64,000 nt of DNA from Streptomyces hundungensis. GTDB lineage: Bacteria > Actinomycetota > Actinomycetes > Streptomycetales > Streptomycetaceae. The DNA lies in contig NZ_CP032698.1 of the NCBI RefSeq assembly GCF_003627815.1, forward strand, positions 4,278,001-4,342,000, given 5' to 3'. Made by a program: the position numbers and the translations under genes. Below the pieces are notes generated by a model. It did no database searches. It was not told the DNA's origin and saw only the letters and a program-made list of their open reading frames with translations. Of this stretch, positions 1 through 8,719 are shown piece after piece. Numbering within the stretch: the stretch's first letter is position 1; each line of letters starts with the position of its first letter.

Positions 1-171
1 GGCCGTCAGCGTGGGAACCGCCCCGAACCACGGGCCGTCGCGGAACGTCCGCCAGGACAGGTGGTCATAGGTGTAGGCGGCGTGGAAGCCCAGCTCCTCG
101 GCGCGCAGCCAGGCGTCACGGCCACCCTCGTGCCAGCGGTCGATCGGCAGAATCACAGTGCTCAGTCGCAT
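1..171 (-). CDS. LLM-class flavin-dependent oxidoreductase, N-terminal fragment
   Basis: The gene is cut by the left edge; 57 N-terminal residues are visible from an ATG at 171. They read MRLSTVILPIDRW, then RAEELGFHAAYTYDHLSWR, the usual opening strand and helix of the luciferase-like (bacterial luciferase/F420 monooxygenase) TIM barrel, in which an early Y-D-H-L contributes to the active-site face. Such enzymes use FMN or F420; which one cannot be told from this fragment. It begins 9 bases after the stop of the DUF72 gene on the same strand, so the two are probably co-transcribed. Substrate unknown. Confidence 0.75.
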   Translation of the reverse strand, partial: MRLSTVILPIDRWHEGGRDAWLRAEELGFHAAYTYDHLSWRTFRDGPWFGAVPTLTA

Positions 172-180
172 GGGTCGACC

Positions 181-1047
181 CTACGAGAGGTCGAGCAGCT
201 CCCGCATCGACTGGGCGGCGCGCACCGCCGCGTCACCGCAGCAATTGTTGAACAGGACGTGCACCTCCCGGGCCCGCTCGGCCATCTCGCGCACGCGCGG
301 CGCCCACTCACAGAGCTCCTCGGACGTGTACCCGTGGCGGAACCGCTCCTCCTTGGTGCCGGTCCCCCAGGCACTGTTGCGTCCGTGGAAGCGCACCACG
401 GCGAGGTCCGGAGTGGTGACCCGTATGACGGGCGGTACGGAATCGGGCAGTGTCTGCACCATGTCGACGGCAACGGCAGCCGCGTCCAGCTCCGTCAACA
501 GAGCCGTCGTGACATCGACGTGCCCCGCACGCCACCAGTCGGGATGGCGGAACTCCACGGCCATCGGCCACCCCGCGGCACGCTCACGGCAGCGGCGCAG
601 GAACTCCACCGCGGGCCTGCCCGGTACGAGCCGACGCGGGAACTGGAAGACCAGCGTCCCCAATCGGCCCGCGGCCCGCAGCGGTTCGAGGGCCGCGCTG
701 TAGCGGTCCCACACCTCGTCGAGCAGACCGGGATCGACGCCCGCCGTCCGGCGCGCGAGGGCCGGACGCAGATCGGCGGGCAGCGCTTCCGGCCGTGTCG
801 GATGCCCGGTGAGCAGGGAGAACGCCTTCACGTCGAACCGGAAGCCGGCGGGGGTGCGCTCGCTCCACAGCAGGCTGTTGCGGGTGCTGGGCAGCCCGTA
901 ATAGGTGGAGTCGACCTCCGCCACCGGGAACTGGGTGGCGTAGTGCCGCAGTCTGCCCTCGGCGTCACGCCACCCCTTGGGATACCAACCGCTGGACACC
1001 AGCGCCTTGTCCGTCCACGAGCAGGTTCCGACCCGAATCCGTCCCAT
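181..1047 (-). CDS. DUF72 domain-containing protein
   Basis: A 288-residue cytosolic protein with the DUF72 (TIM-barrel, YecE-like) signature: an opening GTCSWTDK, then EVDSTYYGLPS, FRFDVKAFSLLTGH, and a C-terminal VLFNNCCGDAAVRAAQSM segment. The family is widespread and has no established biochemical role. I took the ATG at 1047 as start because homology-like sequence begins there (MGRIRVGTCSWTD); the longer open frame upstream has low-complexity Arg/Gly sequence. It is followed 9 bases later by the flavin oxidoreductase gene, suggesting a two-gene unit divergent from the HAD gene at 1314. Confidence 0.85.
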   Translation of the reverse strand: MGRIRVGTCSWTDKALVSSGWYPKGWRDAEGRLRHYATQFPVAEVDSTYYGLPSTRNSLLWSERTPAGFRFDVKAFSLLTGHPTRPEALPADLRPALARRTAGVDPGLLDEVWDRYSAALEPLRAAGRLGTLVFQFPRRLVPGRPAVEFLRRCRERAAGWPMAVEFRHPDWWRAGHVDVTTALLTELDAAAVAVDMVQTLPDSVPPVIRVTTPDLAVVRFHGRNSAWGTGTKEERFRHGYTSEELCEWAPRVREMAERAREVHVLFNNCCGDAAVRAAQSMRELLDLS

Positions 1048-1313
1048 TGCGGCCGTCTTCCCCGGACGCCGTGACGGATTCACCCGGCGCGCCGGGACAT
1101 CGCGCGGCCGCTCCACGGCGGCCCGTTCTGGTGACGTCAGAGGGCTCACCGCTCGTCCGACGCGGGAGCCCGACTCTCCCGTACGCATCTCGCCGTGCCC
1201 GGAGCATCCCCCCGTGCCGCGTACGCCCCCTCGTGCCCCGGGCGCACCGCCGAGCGCTCTCATCTGTGCGGTCCTTCGCACGTCCGTGCGCTGCTGTGCG
1301 GGACAATGGGGCG

Positions 1314-2183
1314 GTGACCTCTGCTATGGATCCCGCCCCGGCCATCCGCCCCGTGCCCACCGCACCGCGGCTCATCGCGACCGACCTGGACGGCACACTG
1401 CTGCGCGACGACCGGTCCGTCTCGGACCGTACGGTCGCGGCCCTGGCGGCCGCCGAGGAGGCGGGCATCGAGGTCTTCTTCGTCACCGGCCGCCCGGCTC
1501 GCTGGATGGGTGTCGTGAGCTCCCATGTCCACGGCCACGGCTTGGCCATCTGCGGCAACGGAGCGGCCGTCGTCGATCTGCACGGCGGCCCCGAGGGGCC
1601 CCGCTTCGTGAAGGTGCGCCCGCTGGAGCGGGACGCCGCCCTGGAGGTCGTCACCTTGCTGCGGGCGGCGGTTCCCGGTACGTCCTTCGCGGTCGAACGC
1701 ACCGGCGGCTTCCACCACGAACTCGCCTATCCGCCGCTGCACATGGACCCGGCGGCGAGCGTCGCCCCGGTCGAGAAGCTGCTGGCCGAGGACGCCGCCC
1801 CGGCGAACCAGCCGGTGCTCAAGGTCCTCGCGTTCCACCCCGAGCTTGCCCCCGACGACTTCCTCGCGCTGGCCCGCGCGGCAGTCGGGGCACATGCCGA
1901 AATCACCCGGTCAAGCCCCACGGCGCTGCTGGAGATCAGCGGCGCGGGCGTCTCGAAGGCGTCCACGCTGGCGCTGTGCTGTGCCGAGCGCGGTATCTCG
2001 CCGGCCGAGGTGGTGGCCTTCGGCGACATGCCGAACGACATGGAAATGCTGAGCTGGGCGGGCACGTCGTACGCCATGGGCAACGCCCACCCCGACGTCC
2101 TGGCCACGGCCTCCGAGCGCACCGTCGCCAACAACGAGGACGGCGTGGCGGTCGTGATCGAGCAGATCCTCAAGGCCCTCTGA
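1314..2183 (+). CDS. Cof-type HAD-family sugar-phosphatase-like hydrolase
   Basis: A 289-residue haloacid dehalogenase hydrolase of the Cof/IIB class. Motif I is ATDLDGTLLRDD near residue 24 (nucleophile Asp24, acid/base Asp26), motif II is FFVTGRP, and motif IV is FGDMPNDMEML near the C-terminus with an intervening C2-type cap. Such enzymes dephosphorylate sugar phosphates or flavin/PLP-type phosphates; the substrate is not predictable. The GTG at 1314 is chosen; ATG 1326 is an alternative four codons later. It converges with the cyd-linked histidine kinase, with a parS site in the gap between them. Confidence 0.85.
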   Translation: MTSAMDPAPAIRPVPTAPRLIATDLDGTLLRDDRSVSDRTVAALAAAEEAGIEVFFVTGRPARWMGVVSSHVHGHGLAICGNGAAVVDLHGGPEGPRFVKVRPLERDAALEVVTLLRAAVPGTSFAVERTGGFHHELAYPPLHMDPAASVAPVEKLLAEDAAPANQPVLKVLAFHPELAPDDFLALARAAVGAHAEITRSSPTALLEISGAGVSKASTLALCCAERGISPAEVVAFGDMPNDMEMLSWAGTSYAMGNAHPDVLATASERTVANNEDGVAVVIEQILKAL

Positions 2184-2254
2184 GGCCTGGCCGCATCAGC
2201 GCTGCCGCCGCGCACGGTGGGACGACACAGGCGCAGAGGCGACCACGCGGCCGT

Positions 2255-2268
2255 GTTTCACGTGAAAC
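2255..2268. other. parS site, perfect
   Basis: GTTTCACGTGAAAC, the 14-bp Streptomyces ParB-binding palindrome, within an 18-bp perfect palindrome. It lies in the gap between the convergent HAD and histidine kinase genes. Confidence 0.92.
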
Positions 2269-2321
2269 ACAACTCCGCTCCCGGCCGATCCATCGGTTGA
2301 GCGGCTCGGATGGGCCGGCCC

Positions 2322-4073
2322 TCAGAGAGGCGCCTCCCAGACGACGGTCGTGCCCCCGCCGCCATCCCCGAGCCCGGGTCCGTACGAACTCGATCCGCCC
2401 AGCGCCTCGGCGCGCCGCCGAAGGTTGCGCAATCCGCTGCGGCGACCGCCCGGAGGGATGCCGACCCCGTTGTCGGCGACCGTCAGCCGCACCCCCGCGC
2501 TGCCGTCCGGCAGCTGTGCCGTGGCATCGACGACGACCTCGATCCGGGATGCCTCGGCGTGCCGGAAGGCGTTCGAGAGGGCTTCGCGCAACGCCGCGAT
2601 CAGGTTCTTTCCGGTCAGCTCGCCGACCAGGGTGTCGACGGCCCCCAGGAAGCGGTGGGCCGGCTTGAAGCCGAGCGGCACGGCAGCCATGTTGATCTCC
2701 CGCAGGACGCGGGTGCGCAGCCCGGAGGGCGCCTCGGCCGGGCCCTGCTGGAGCGCGAAGATCGCCGTGCGGATCTCCTGGATGGTGACGTCGAGTTCGT
2801 CGACCGCCTTGCCGATGCCGCTCTGCACCTCGGGCACGACGGACTTGCGCTGCGCGCCCTCCAACATCATTCCGGTGGCGAAGAGGCGCTGGATGACGAG
2901 GTCGTGCAGGTCACGGGCGATGCGGTCGCGGTCCTCGTACACGGCGAGCCGTTCCCGGTCGCGCTGGGCCTCCGCCATCATCAGGGCGAGCGCGGCCTGC
3001 GAGGCGAACTGACCAGCCAGGGTCCGCTCGGCCTCGGTGAAGGGCCGCCCCCCACGCGCCCGAGGCGTGGCGAGGGCGCCCAGGACCCGGCCGCCGCTTT
3101 GCAGGGGCAGCAGCATGCTCGGCCCGTAGCGCTCGGCCAGTTTGGTGATCATGCGCGGGTCGGTGGCGGCGTCGTCGACGAAGACCGCCTCGCCCTCCAG
3201 CAGCGTCGACACGACCGGACTCTCCGGCGGGATCACCACGCCGAGCGAGACGCGCGGGTTGTCGGCGGAGACCGCGACGATCTCCAGGCCGCCCTCCTCG
3301 GCGGGCAGCAGCACTATGCCCGCGTCGGACACGGCGAGGTGGCGGGCCTGTTCGGCCACGACCTCCAGGGCGTCGTCCGCGTCGCCGCCCGACAACAGCG
3401 CCGTGGTGACCGCGACCGAACCGTCGATCCAGCGCTCACGCTGGCGCGCCGCCTCGTAGAGCCGGGCGTTGCCGATGGCGATTCCGGCCTCGGTGGCCAG
3501 GACCCGCACCATGTGCAGGTCGTAGTCGTTGAATTCGCCCCCGCCGTGCTTCTCGGTCAGATAGAGGTTCCCGAAGATCTCGCCCTGGACGCGGATGGGG
3601 ACGCCGAGGAAGGTGCTCATCGGCGGATGGTTCGGGGGGAGGCCCGCCGAACGGGGGTCGGCGGCGATCTCGGCGAGCCGGAGCGGCTCGGGGTGGTGGA
3701 TGAGCCAGCCGAGCAGTCCCCGGTGGCCGTCGGGCCGGTGCCCGATGGCGCGGGCCTCGGTGTCGTTGACGCCGTACGTCACGAAGTCGGACAGCCCCCG
3801 GCCGTCCTCGTTGACGACGCCGATCGCCGCGTACCGTGCGTCGGCGAGCTCGGCCGCCGTCTCGCAGATCCGGTCCAGTGTGGAGTGCAGCTCAAGGCCG
3901 GTGCCGACCGAGCGCATCGCCTCCAGCAGCTGCGGGACGCGCGCCGTGAGCTCGGTGGAGAGTCCTTGCAGGCTGCGGGTGGCGCGGGTGGCCGCTTCGA
4001 GCGGGTCGTGGTCCTGGTGGTCCAGGCCCGTGACGTCCTGGTGGCCCCTGGGCCTCTTCGGATCTGGCGGCAT
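2322..4073 (-). CDS. Two-GAF sensor histidine kinase, DevS/DosT-like
   Basis: A 583-residue soluble kinase. GAF-A spans about residues 62-205, GAF-B about 222-370, then a HisKA_3 dimerisation domain with RDRIARDLHDLVIQRLF (phospho-acceptor His390), and an HATPase domain with EALSNAFRHA, DNGVGI and GLRNLRRRAEALGG. GAF-A carries PPNHPPMSTFLGVPI; its His149 is in the same motif and at the same number as the heme-ligating His149 of mycobacterial DevS as I recall that sequence, so heme-based O2/NO/redox sensing is plausible but unproven. It starts 19 bases after the cydCD stop on the same strand, so it is probably the last gene of the cydABCD operon. No response regulator gene is adjacent. Confidence 0.9.
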   Translation of the reverse strand: MPPDPKRPRGHQDVTGLDHQDHDPLEAATRATRSLQGLSTELTARVPQLLEAMRSVGTGLELHSTLDRICETAAELADARYAAIGVVNEDGRGLSDFVTYGVNDTEARAIGHRPDGHRGLLGWLIHHPEPLRLAEIAADPRSAGLPPNHPPMSTFLGVPIRVQGEIFGNLYLTEKHGGGEFNDYDLHMVRVLATEAGIAIGNARLYEAARQRERWIDGSVAVTTALLSGGDADDALEVVAEQARHLAVSDAGIVLLPAEEGGLEIVAVSADNPRVSLGVVIPPESPVVSTLLEGEAVFVDDAATDPRMITKLAERYGPSMLLPLQSGGRVLGALATPRARGGRPFTEAERTLAGQFASQAALALMMAEAQRDRERLAVYEDRDRIARDLHDLVIQRLFATGMMLEGAQRKSVVPEVQSGIGKAVDELDVTIQEIRTAIFALQQGPAEAPSGLRTRVLREINMAAVPLGFKPAHRFLGAVDTLVGELTGKNLIAALREALSNAFRHAEASRIEVVVDATAQLPDGSAGVRLTVADNGVGIPPGGRRSGLRNLRRRAEALGGSSSYGPGLGDGGGGTTVVWEAPL

Positions 4074-4092
4074 GCCTTGAGACTAGTTAGTC

Positions 4093-7000
4093 CTATTTGG
4101 CGAGGAAAGTCGGGTACTGTCGCGCCTCGGTCTCGCGCTCCCGTTCCACCATGCCCCGCAGGGGTCCGTCGACCGTGGCGAGCTCCTCGTAGGCGCCCCG
4201 CTGCACGGTCCGCCCCTCGGCAAGCACGATCACTTCGTCGACTGCTTCCAGGCCGCGCAGCCGGTGTGTGATCAGCACGGTGGTGCGGCCTTCGGTGGCT
4301 GCCAGCAGGTCGGTGGTGAGCGCGTCGGCGGTCGCCAGGTCCAGGTGTTCGGCGGGCTCGTCCAGGACCAGCACCGGGAAGTCGGCGAGCAGGGCCCGGG
4401 CCAGTGCGAGACGCTGACGCTGACCGCCGGAGAGCCGGGCGCCGTGTTCGCCCACCAGGGTGTCGAGGCCTTCGGGCAGCCCGTCGACCCAGTCGAGCAA
4501 CCGGGCCCGGCCCAGAGCGGAGCGCAGTTCGTCGTCGGTGGCGTCGGTACGGGCCAGCCGCAGGTTCTCCCGTACGGAGCTGTCGAAGAGGTGCGCGTCC
4601 TGGGCGCACAGCCCGACGAGGCGGCGTACGTCGTCTCCGCTGAGCCGGCTCGCATCACTCCCGCCGATCTCGTAGGTGCCGGTCCGGGCGTCCAGGAAGC
4701 GGAGCAGGACCTGGGCGAGGGTGGTCTTGCCGGAGCCGGAGGCGCCGACGACGGCGACCCGCCTTCCCGGGGTGAGTCGCAGCCCGAAGTCGTGCAGGGC
4801 GTCGCGCTCCTGCCCCGCATGCCGGGCGTGGAGCCCGCGCAGTTCCAGCGGGAACGGGCCGGCGGGAGGTGCGAGGGGTGCTTCGGGTTCTTGTACGGGA
4901 ACCGGCGCGTCCAGAACCTCGTGGACGCGCTCGGCGCTGTGCCGCACCCGCCGGCGGGCCCGCACCGCGAGCGGCAGCCCGGTCACCGCCTCGAAGGCGG
5001 CGAGCGGCACCAGCACGACCACCGCGAGCAGCACCCCGTCGAGGCGGCCGTCCGCCACGGCGCGTACTCCCACGAGCGCGGCGGCGGCCACCGTGAGCCC
5101 GCAGGCCAGCGCGGAGAGCCCGCCGCCGAGCGCGGTGGCGGCGGCGCCCCGCGAGGCGATCCGGGTCAGTGCCGTATCGGCGTCCCGCACCTCGCGGACA
5201 CGGCGGCCGAGGGCTCCCGCCACCGTGAGCTCGCCGGTGCCGGTGAGCAGATCGGCCACCCGGGTGGCGAGCACTCCCCGGGCCGGGGCCAGTTGACGTT
5301 CGGCCCGCTGCGCCAGGGAGCCGCTGAGGAACGGAACGAGGACGCCGGCGACGAGGAGCCCCACGGCGAGTACGGCCCCGGCCTCGGGCAGCAGCCATGC
5401 CGTGAACCCCGCACTCAGCACGGACACCACGAAGGCGACCCCGGCGGGCAGGACCCAGCGCAGCCAGTAGTCCTGGAGTTCGTCCACATCGGCGACCAGG
5501 CGGGACAGCAGATCGCCCCGCCGCGTCTCGCGCAGCCCCGCGGGCGCGATCCGCTCCAGTCGCCGGTAGACCGCGACCCGCAGTTCGGCGAGCATGCGCA
5601 GTACGGCGTCGTGGGAGACGAGTCGCTCGGCGTAGCGGAACACCGCGCGGCCGATCCCGAAGGCCCGGGTCGCGGTGACGGCCACCATCAGATAGAGCAC
5701 GGGCGGCTGCTGCGAGGCCCGCGAGATGAGCCAGCCCGAGGTGGCCATGAGGCCGACGGCCGAGCCGAGCGCCAACGCGCCGAGCAGCAGCGCGAGCGCG
5801 ATGCGGCCGCGCAGGCCGCGGGCGGCGGCGCGAACCCGGGCGAGCGGGTTCCGCCCGACCACAGATCCCGTCGTGCTCGCCACCTCGACGGAGACCTCAA
5901 CAGGCGCCCTATTGCCGAGAGTTGGGGTCACGGCGGCCAGACCCGGGGCCGGGGTGCGGGGGTGCGCATCGGCGGGGCGCAACTCCACCACGCGGTCCGC
6001 GACCGCGAGCAGCGCGGGACGGTGCACGACCAGCAGGACGGTACGGCCCACCGCGAGCCTGCGGACCGCGTCGACGATCCCCGCCTCCGTCTCGCCGTCC
6101 AGCGCGGCCGTCGGTTCGTCTAGCAGCAGCACCGGCCGGTCGGCCAGGAAGGCACGGGCGAGGGCGAGACGCTGGCGCTGGCCGGCCGAGAGCCCGGCGC
6201 CGTCCTCGCCCAGAGCGGTGTCCATCCCGTTCGGCAGCGCGGCGACGAAGTCATGGGCGCCCGCGTCGCGCAGCGCGTCGAGCACGGCCGCGTCGTCCGC
6301 GTCCGGCCGGGCGGGACGGACGTTCTGGGCGATGGTCCCCGCGAAGAGGTGCGGCCGCTGCGGCACCCAGGCGATCCGCTCGCGCCACTGCGTCAGGGAC
6401 AGCGTCGCGAGGTCCGCTCCGGACACCAGGACCCGGCCGCCGTCCTGCGGCGTCACAAAGCCGAGCAGCGCATGGAGGAGCGTCGACTTCCCGACTCCGC
6501 TCGGGCCGGTCAGGGCCACCGTCTCGCCCGGCTCGACCACCAGGGAGGCGTCGGCCAGGGAGGGTTCCGTGCGTCCGGGGTGCCGTACGGTCACGCGGTC
6601 GAGCTCCAGACGGACCGGCCCGGCGGGCACAGATCCCGTGCCGCCCTGGGGCAGCGGTGTCTGGAGGACCTCGAAGATCTCCTCGGCGGCCGACAGCCCC
6701 TCAGCCGCGGCGTGGTACTGCGCGCCGACCTGGCGCAGGGGCAGATAGGCCTCGGGGGCCAGGACCAGGATCACCAGGCCGGTGTACAGATCGAGGTCGC
6801 CGTGGACCAGGCGCATGCCGACGCCGACCGCGACCAGCGCCACCGAGATCGTCGCGAGCAGTTCGAGGGCGAAGGAGGAGATGAAGGCGATCCGCAAGGT
6901 CTTCAGGGTCACCCGGCGGTAGTCCGAGGTGATCGCCTTGATCGACTCGGCCTGGGCCTTGGCCCGCCCGAACACCTTGAGGGTGGGCAGCCCGGCGACC

Positions 7001-7608
7001 ACGTCGAGGAAGTGCCCCGAGAGGCGGGACAGCAGCCGCCACTGGCGATCCATCTGCGACTGGGTGGCCCAGCCGATCAGCGCCATGAACAACGGGATGA
7101 GCGGCAGGGTCACCACGATGGTCGCCGCGGAGACCCAGTCTTCGGTGACGATCCGAGCGAGCACCGCCACCGGCACGACGACGGCGAGGCCCAACTGCGG
7201 CAGATAGCGCGCGAAGTAGTCGTCGAGGGCGTCGACCCCACGGGTGGCGAGCGCGACCAGGGACCCGGTGCGCTGACTGCTGAGCCACTGCGGGCCCAGC
7301 CCGGCCGCCCGCTCCAGGAGCCGGCCCCTCAGTTCCGACTTGACCGCCGCGCTGGCCTTGTTGGCGGCCAGCTCCGTCAGCCAGGAGACCAGGCCCCGCC
7401 CGACCGCGACCGCCGCGAGAAGCAGAAGCGGCGTCCTCAGCCCGGCCGCGTCATGGCCGTCCTTGAAGGCCCCCACCACGACGTCGGCGATGAGCATCGC
7501 CTGGGCGATGATCAGTCCCGCCCCGACCAGGCCGAGAGCCACCACCGCGGCCAGGAAGAAGCGGGTGGCGCGAGCGTATCGCAGCAGTCGTGCGTCGATC
7601 GGTTTCAC
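4093..7608 (-). CDS. cydCD: CydCD fused thiol/heme-exporting ABC transporter for cytochrome bd assembly
   Basis: A 1171-residue fusion of two ABC half-transporters, each with six membrane helices followed by a nucleotide-binding domain. The CydD-like half has Walker A GPSGVGKSTLL near residue 370, signature LSAGQRQRLALARA and Walker B PVLLLDEPTAAL. The CydC-like half has GASGSGKTTLAQ near 955, LSGGQRQRLALARA and VLVLDEPAEHL. It exports reductant/heme needed for cytochrome bd maturation. The GTG at 7608 sits inside a parS site, 9 bases after GGGGG, a good ribosome-binding distance; the in-frame ATG at 7617 directly abuts those Gs and is the alternative, adding MFH. Fusion of cydC and cydD is usual in Streptomyces. 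Confidence 0.93.
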   Translation of the reverse strand: MKPIDARLLRYARATRFFLAAVVALGLVGAGLIIAQAMLIADVVVGAFKDGHDAAGLRTPLLLLAAVAVGRGLVSWLTELAANKASAAVKSELRGRLLERAAGLGPQWLSSQRTGSLVALATRGVDALDDYFARYLPQLGLAVVVPVAVLARIVTEDWVSAATIVVTLPLIPLFMALIGWATQSQMDRQWRLLSRLSGHFLDVVAGLPTLKVFGRAKAQAESIKAITSDYRRVTLKTLRIAFISSFALELLATISVALVAVGVGMRLVHGDLDLYTGLVILVLAPEAYLPLRQVGAQYHAAAEGLSAAEEIFEVLQTPLPQGGTGSVPAGPVRLELDRVTVRHPGRTEPSLADASLVVEPGETVALTGPSGVGKSTLLHALLGFVTPQDGGRVLVSGADLATLSLTQWRERIAWVPQRPHLFAGTIAQNVRPARPDADDAAVLDALRDAGAHDFVAALPNGMDTALGEDGAGLSAGQRQRLALARAFLADRPVLLLDEPTAALDGETEAGIVDAVRRLAVGRTVLLVVHRPALLAVADRVVELRPADAHPRTPAPGLAAVTPTLGNRAPVEVSVEVASTTGSVVGRNPLARVRAAARGLRGRIALALLLGALALGSAVGLMATSGWLISRASQQPPVLYLMVAVTATRAFGIGRAVFRYAERLVSHDAVLRMLAELRVAVYRRLERIAPAGLRETRRGDLLSRLVADVDELQDYWLRWVLPAGVAFVVSVLSAGFTAWLLPEAGAVLAVGLLVAGVLVPFLSGSLAQRAERQLAPARGVLATRVADLLTGTGELTVAGALGRRVREVRDADTALTRIASRGAAATALGGGLSALACGLTVAAAALVGVRAVADGRLDGVLLAVVVLVPLAAFEAVTGLPLAVRARRRVRHSAERVHEVLDAPVPVQEPEAPLAPPAGPFPLELRGLHARHAGQERDALHDFGLRLTPGRRVAVVGASGSGKTTLAQVLLRFLDARTGTYEIGGSDASRLSGDDVRRLVGLCAQDAHLFDSSVRENLRLARTDATDDELRSALGRARLLDWVDGLPEGLDTLVGEHGARLSGGQRQRLALARALLADFPVLVLDEPAEHLDLATADALTTDLLAATEGRTTVLITHRLRGLEAVDEVIVLAEGRTVQRGAYEELATVDGPLRGMVERERETEARQYPTFLAK

Positions 7609-7615
7609 GTGAAAC
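7602..7615. other. parS site, perfect, overlapping the cydCD start
   Basis: GTTTCACGTGAAAC. On the minus strand its central GTG is the likely cydCD start codon (GTG AAA CCG). Confidence 0.92.
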
Positions 7616-7647
7616 ATCCCCCAACGGAAGGATCAAAGCGGGCCCGG

Positions 7648-7675
7648 GGGGTGTGTTTCACGTGAAACACACCCC
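7648..7675. terminator. 28-bp parS-centred palindrome inside the cyd operon
   Basis: A perfect inverted repeat with 14-bp arms (GGGGTGTGTTTCAC and its complement). In RNA it would fold into a GC-capped hairpin between cydB and cydCD and could act as an intercistronic attenuator or 3'-end stabiliser. There is no T-tract, so true termination is uncertain. Confidence 0.4.
7655..7668. other. parS site, perfect, between cydB and cydCD
   Basis: GTTTCACGTGAAAC, 53 bp from the neighbouring site and centred in a 28-bp perfect palindrome (7648-7675). Confidence 0.92.
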
Positions 7676-7699
7676 GTCGAACCGTGGAGACCTCAGGGG

Positions 7700-8701
7700 T
7701 CAGTGCGCGTCGGCGATGTTCTTGGTGCCGATCCGCTTGCGGAAGACCCAGTAGGTCCAGCCCTGGTAGACCAGCACCAGCGGGGTCGCGAGCCCCGCAC
7801 ACCACGTCATGATCTTCAGGGTGTACGGGCTGGACGAGGCGTTGGAGACCGTGAGGTTCCAGGCGCCGTTCAGCGAGGACGGCATGACGTTCGGGAAGAG
7901 CGTCAGGAAGAGCATCGCCACGGCGGCCGCGATCGTGATGCCCGAGAGCGCGAACGACCAGCCCTCGCGCCCGGCCTTGATGGCCGCGATCGCTCCGACG
8001 AGCGCGAGTACGGCGACGGCCATCGCGACCAGGCTCTTGGTGTCTCCGCGCGAGGCCTGGGTCCAGACGAGGAAGCCGAGCGCGAGCACAGCCGTCACCA
8101 GACCCAGCTTCAGCGCCAGCACCCTGGCCCGCTCACGGATGTCGCCAAGCGTCTTGAGCGAGGCGAACACCGCGCCGTGGAAGGTGAACAGGGCGAGCGT
8201 GACCAGGCCGCCCAGGATCGAGAACGGGTTGAGCAGATCCCAGAAGGTGCCCACATATTCCTTGTGCGCGTCGATCTTCACCCCGCGCACGATGTTGGCG
8301 AAGGCCACGCCCCACAGGAACGCCGGGATGAGCGAGGTCCAGAAGATGGCCTGCTCCCAGTTGCGCTGCCACTTCTCCTCGGGCCGCTTCGCCCGGTACT
8401 CGAATGCGACACCCCGGACGATCAGACAGACCAGGATGACCAGCAGCGGCAGATAGAAGCCGGAGAAGAGCGTGGCGTACCACTCGGGGAAGGCGGCGAA
8501 GGTCGCGCCGCCGGCCGTGAGCAGCCACACCTCGTTGCCGTCCCAGACGGGACCGATGGTGTTGATCAGGACGCGCTTCTCGGGGCGGTCCCTGGCCAGC
8601 AGCTTCGTCAGGATGCCGATCCCGAAGTCGAATCCCTCCAGGAAGAAGTAGCCGATCCACAGGACGGCGATGAGTACGAACCAGACGTCGTGGAGTTCCA
8701 T
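7700..8701 (-). CDS. cydB: Cytochrome bd oxidase subunit II
   Basis: A 333-residue membrane subunit of the quinol:O2 oxidoreductase, with about eight to nine hydrophobic helices. Diagnostic stretches are FLEGFDFGIGIL near the N-terminus and NTIGPVWDGNEVWLLTAGGATFAAFP in the second segment. It pairs with CydA in the cytoplasmic membrane to reduce O2 with high affinity without proton pumping. It begins at ATG 8701, 18 bases after the cydA stop, with GAGATCGAGG upstream. It is part of the cydA-cydB-cydCD-kinase operon, preceded by a Rex operator upstream of cydA. Confidence 0.96.
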   Translation of the reverse strand: MELHDVWFVLIAVLWIGYFFLEGFDFGIGILTKLLARDRPEKRVLINTIGPVWDGNEVWLLTAGGATFAAFPEWYATLFSGFYLPLLVILVCLIVRGVAFEYRAKRPEEKWQRNWEQAIFWTSLIPAFLWGVAFANIVRGVKIDAHKEYVGTFWDLLNPFSILGGLVTLALFTFHGAVFASLKTLGDIRERARVLALKLGLVTAVLALGFLVWTQASRGDTKSLVAMAVAVLALVGAIAAIKAGREGWSFALSGITIAAAVAMLFLTLFPNVMPSSLNGAWNLTVSNASSSPYTLKIMTWCAGLATPLVLVYQGWTYWVFRKRIGTKNIADAH

Positions 8702-8719
8702 GCCTCGATCTCCTCAGCC

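Noticed and set aside
977..2668. Long plus-strand open frame overlapping the HAD gene
   Set aside because: Arg/Gly/Pro-rich translation without domain features; the HAD frame carries all catalytic motifs.
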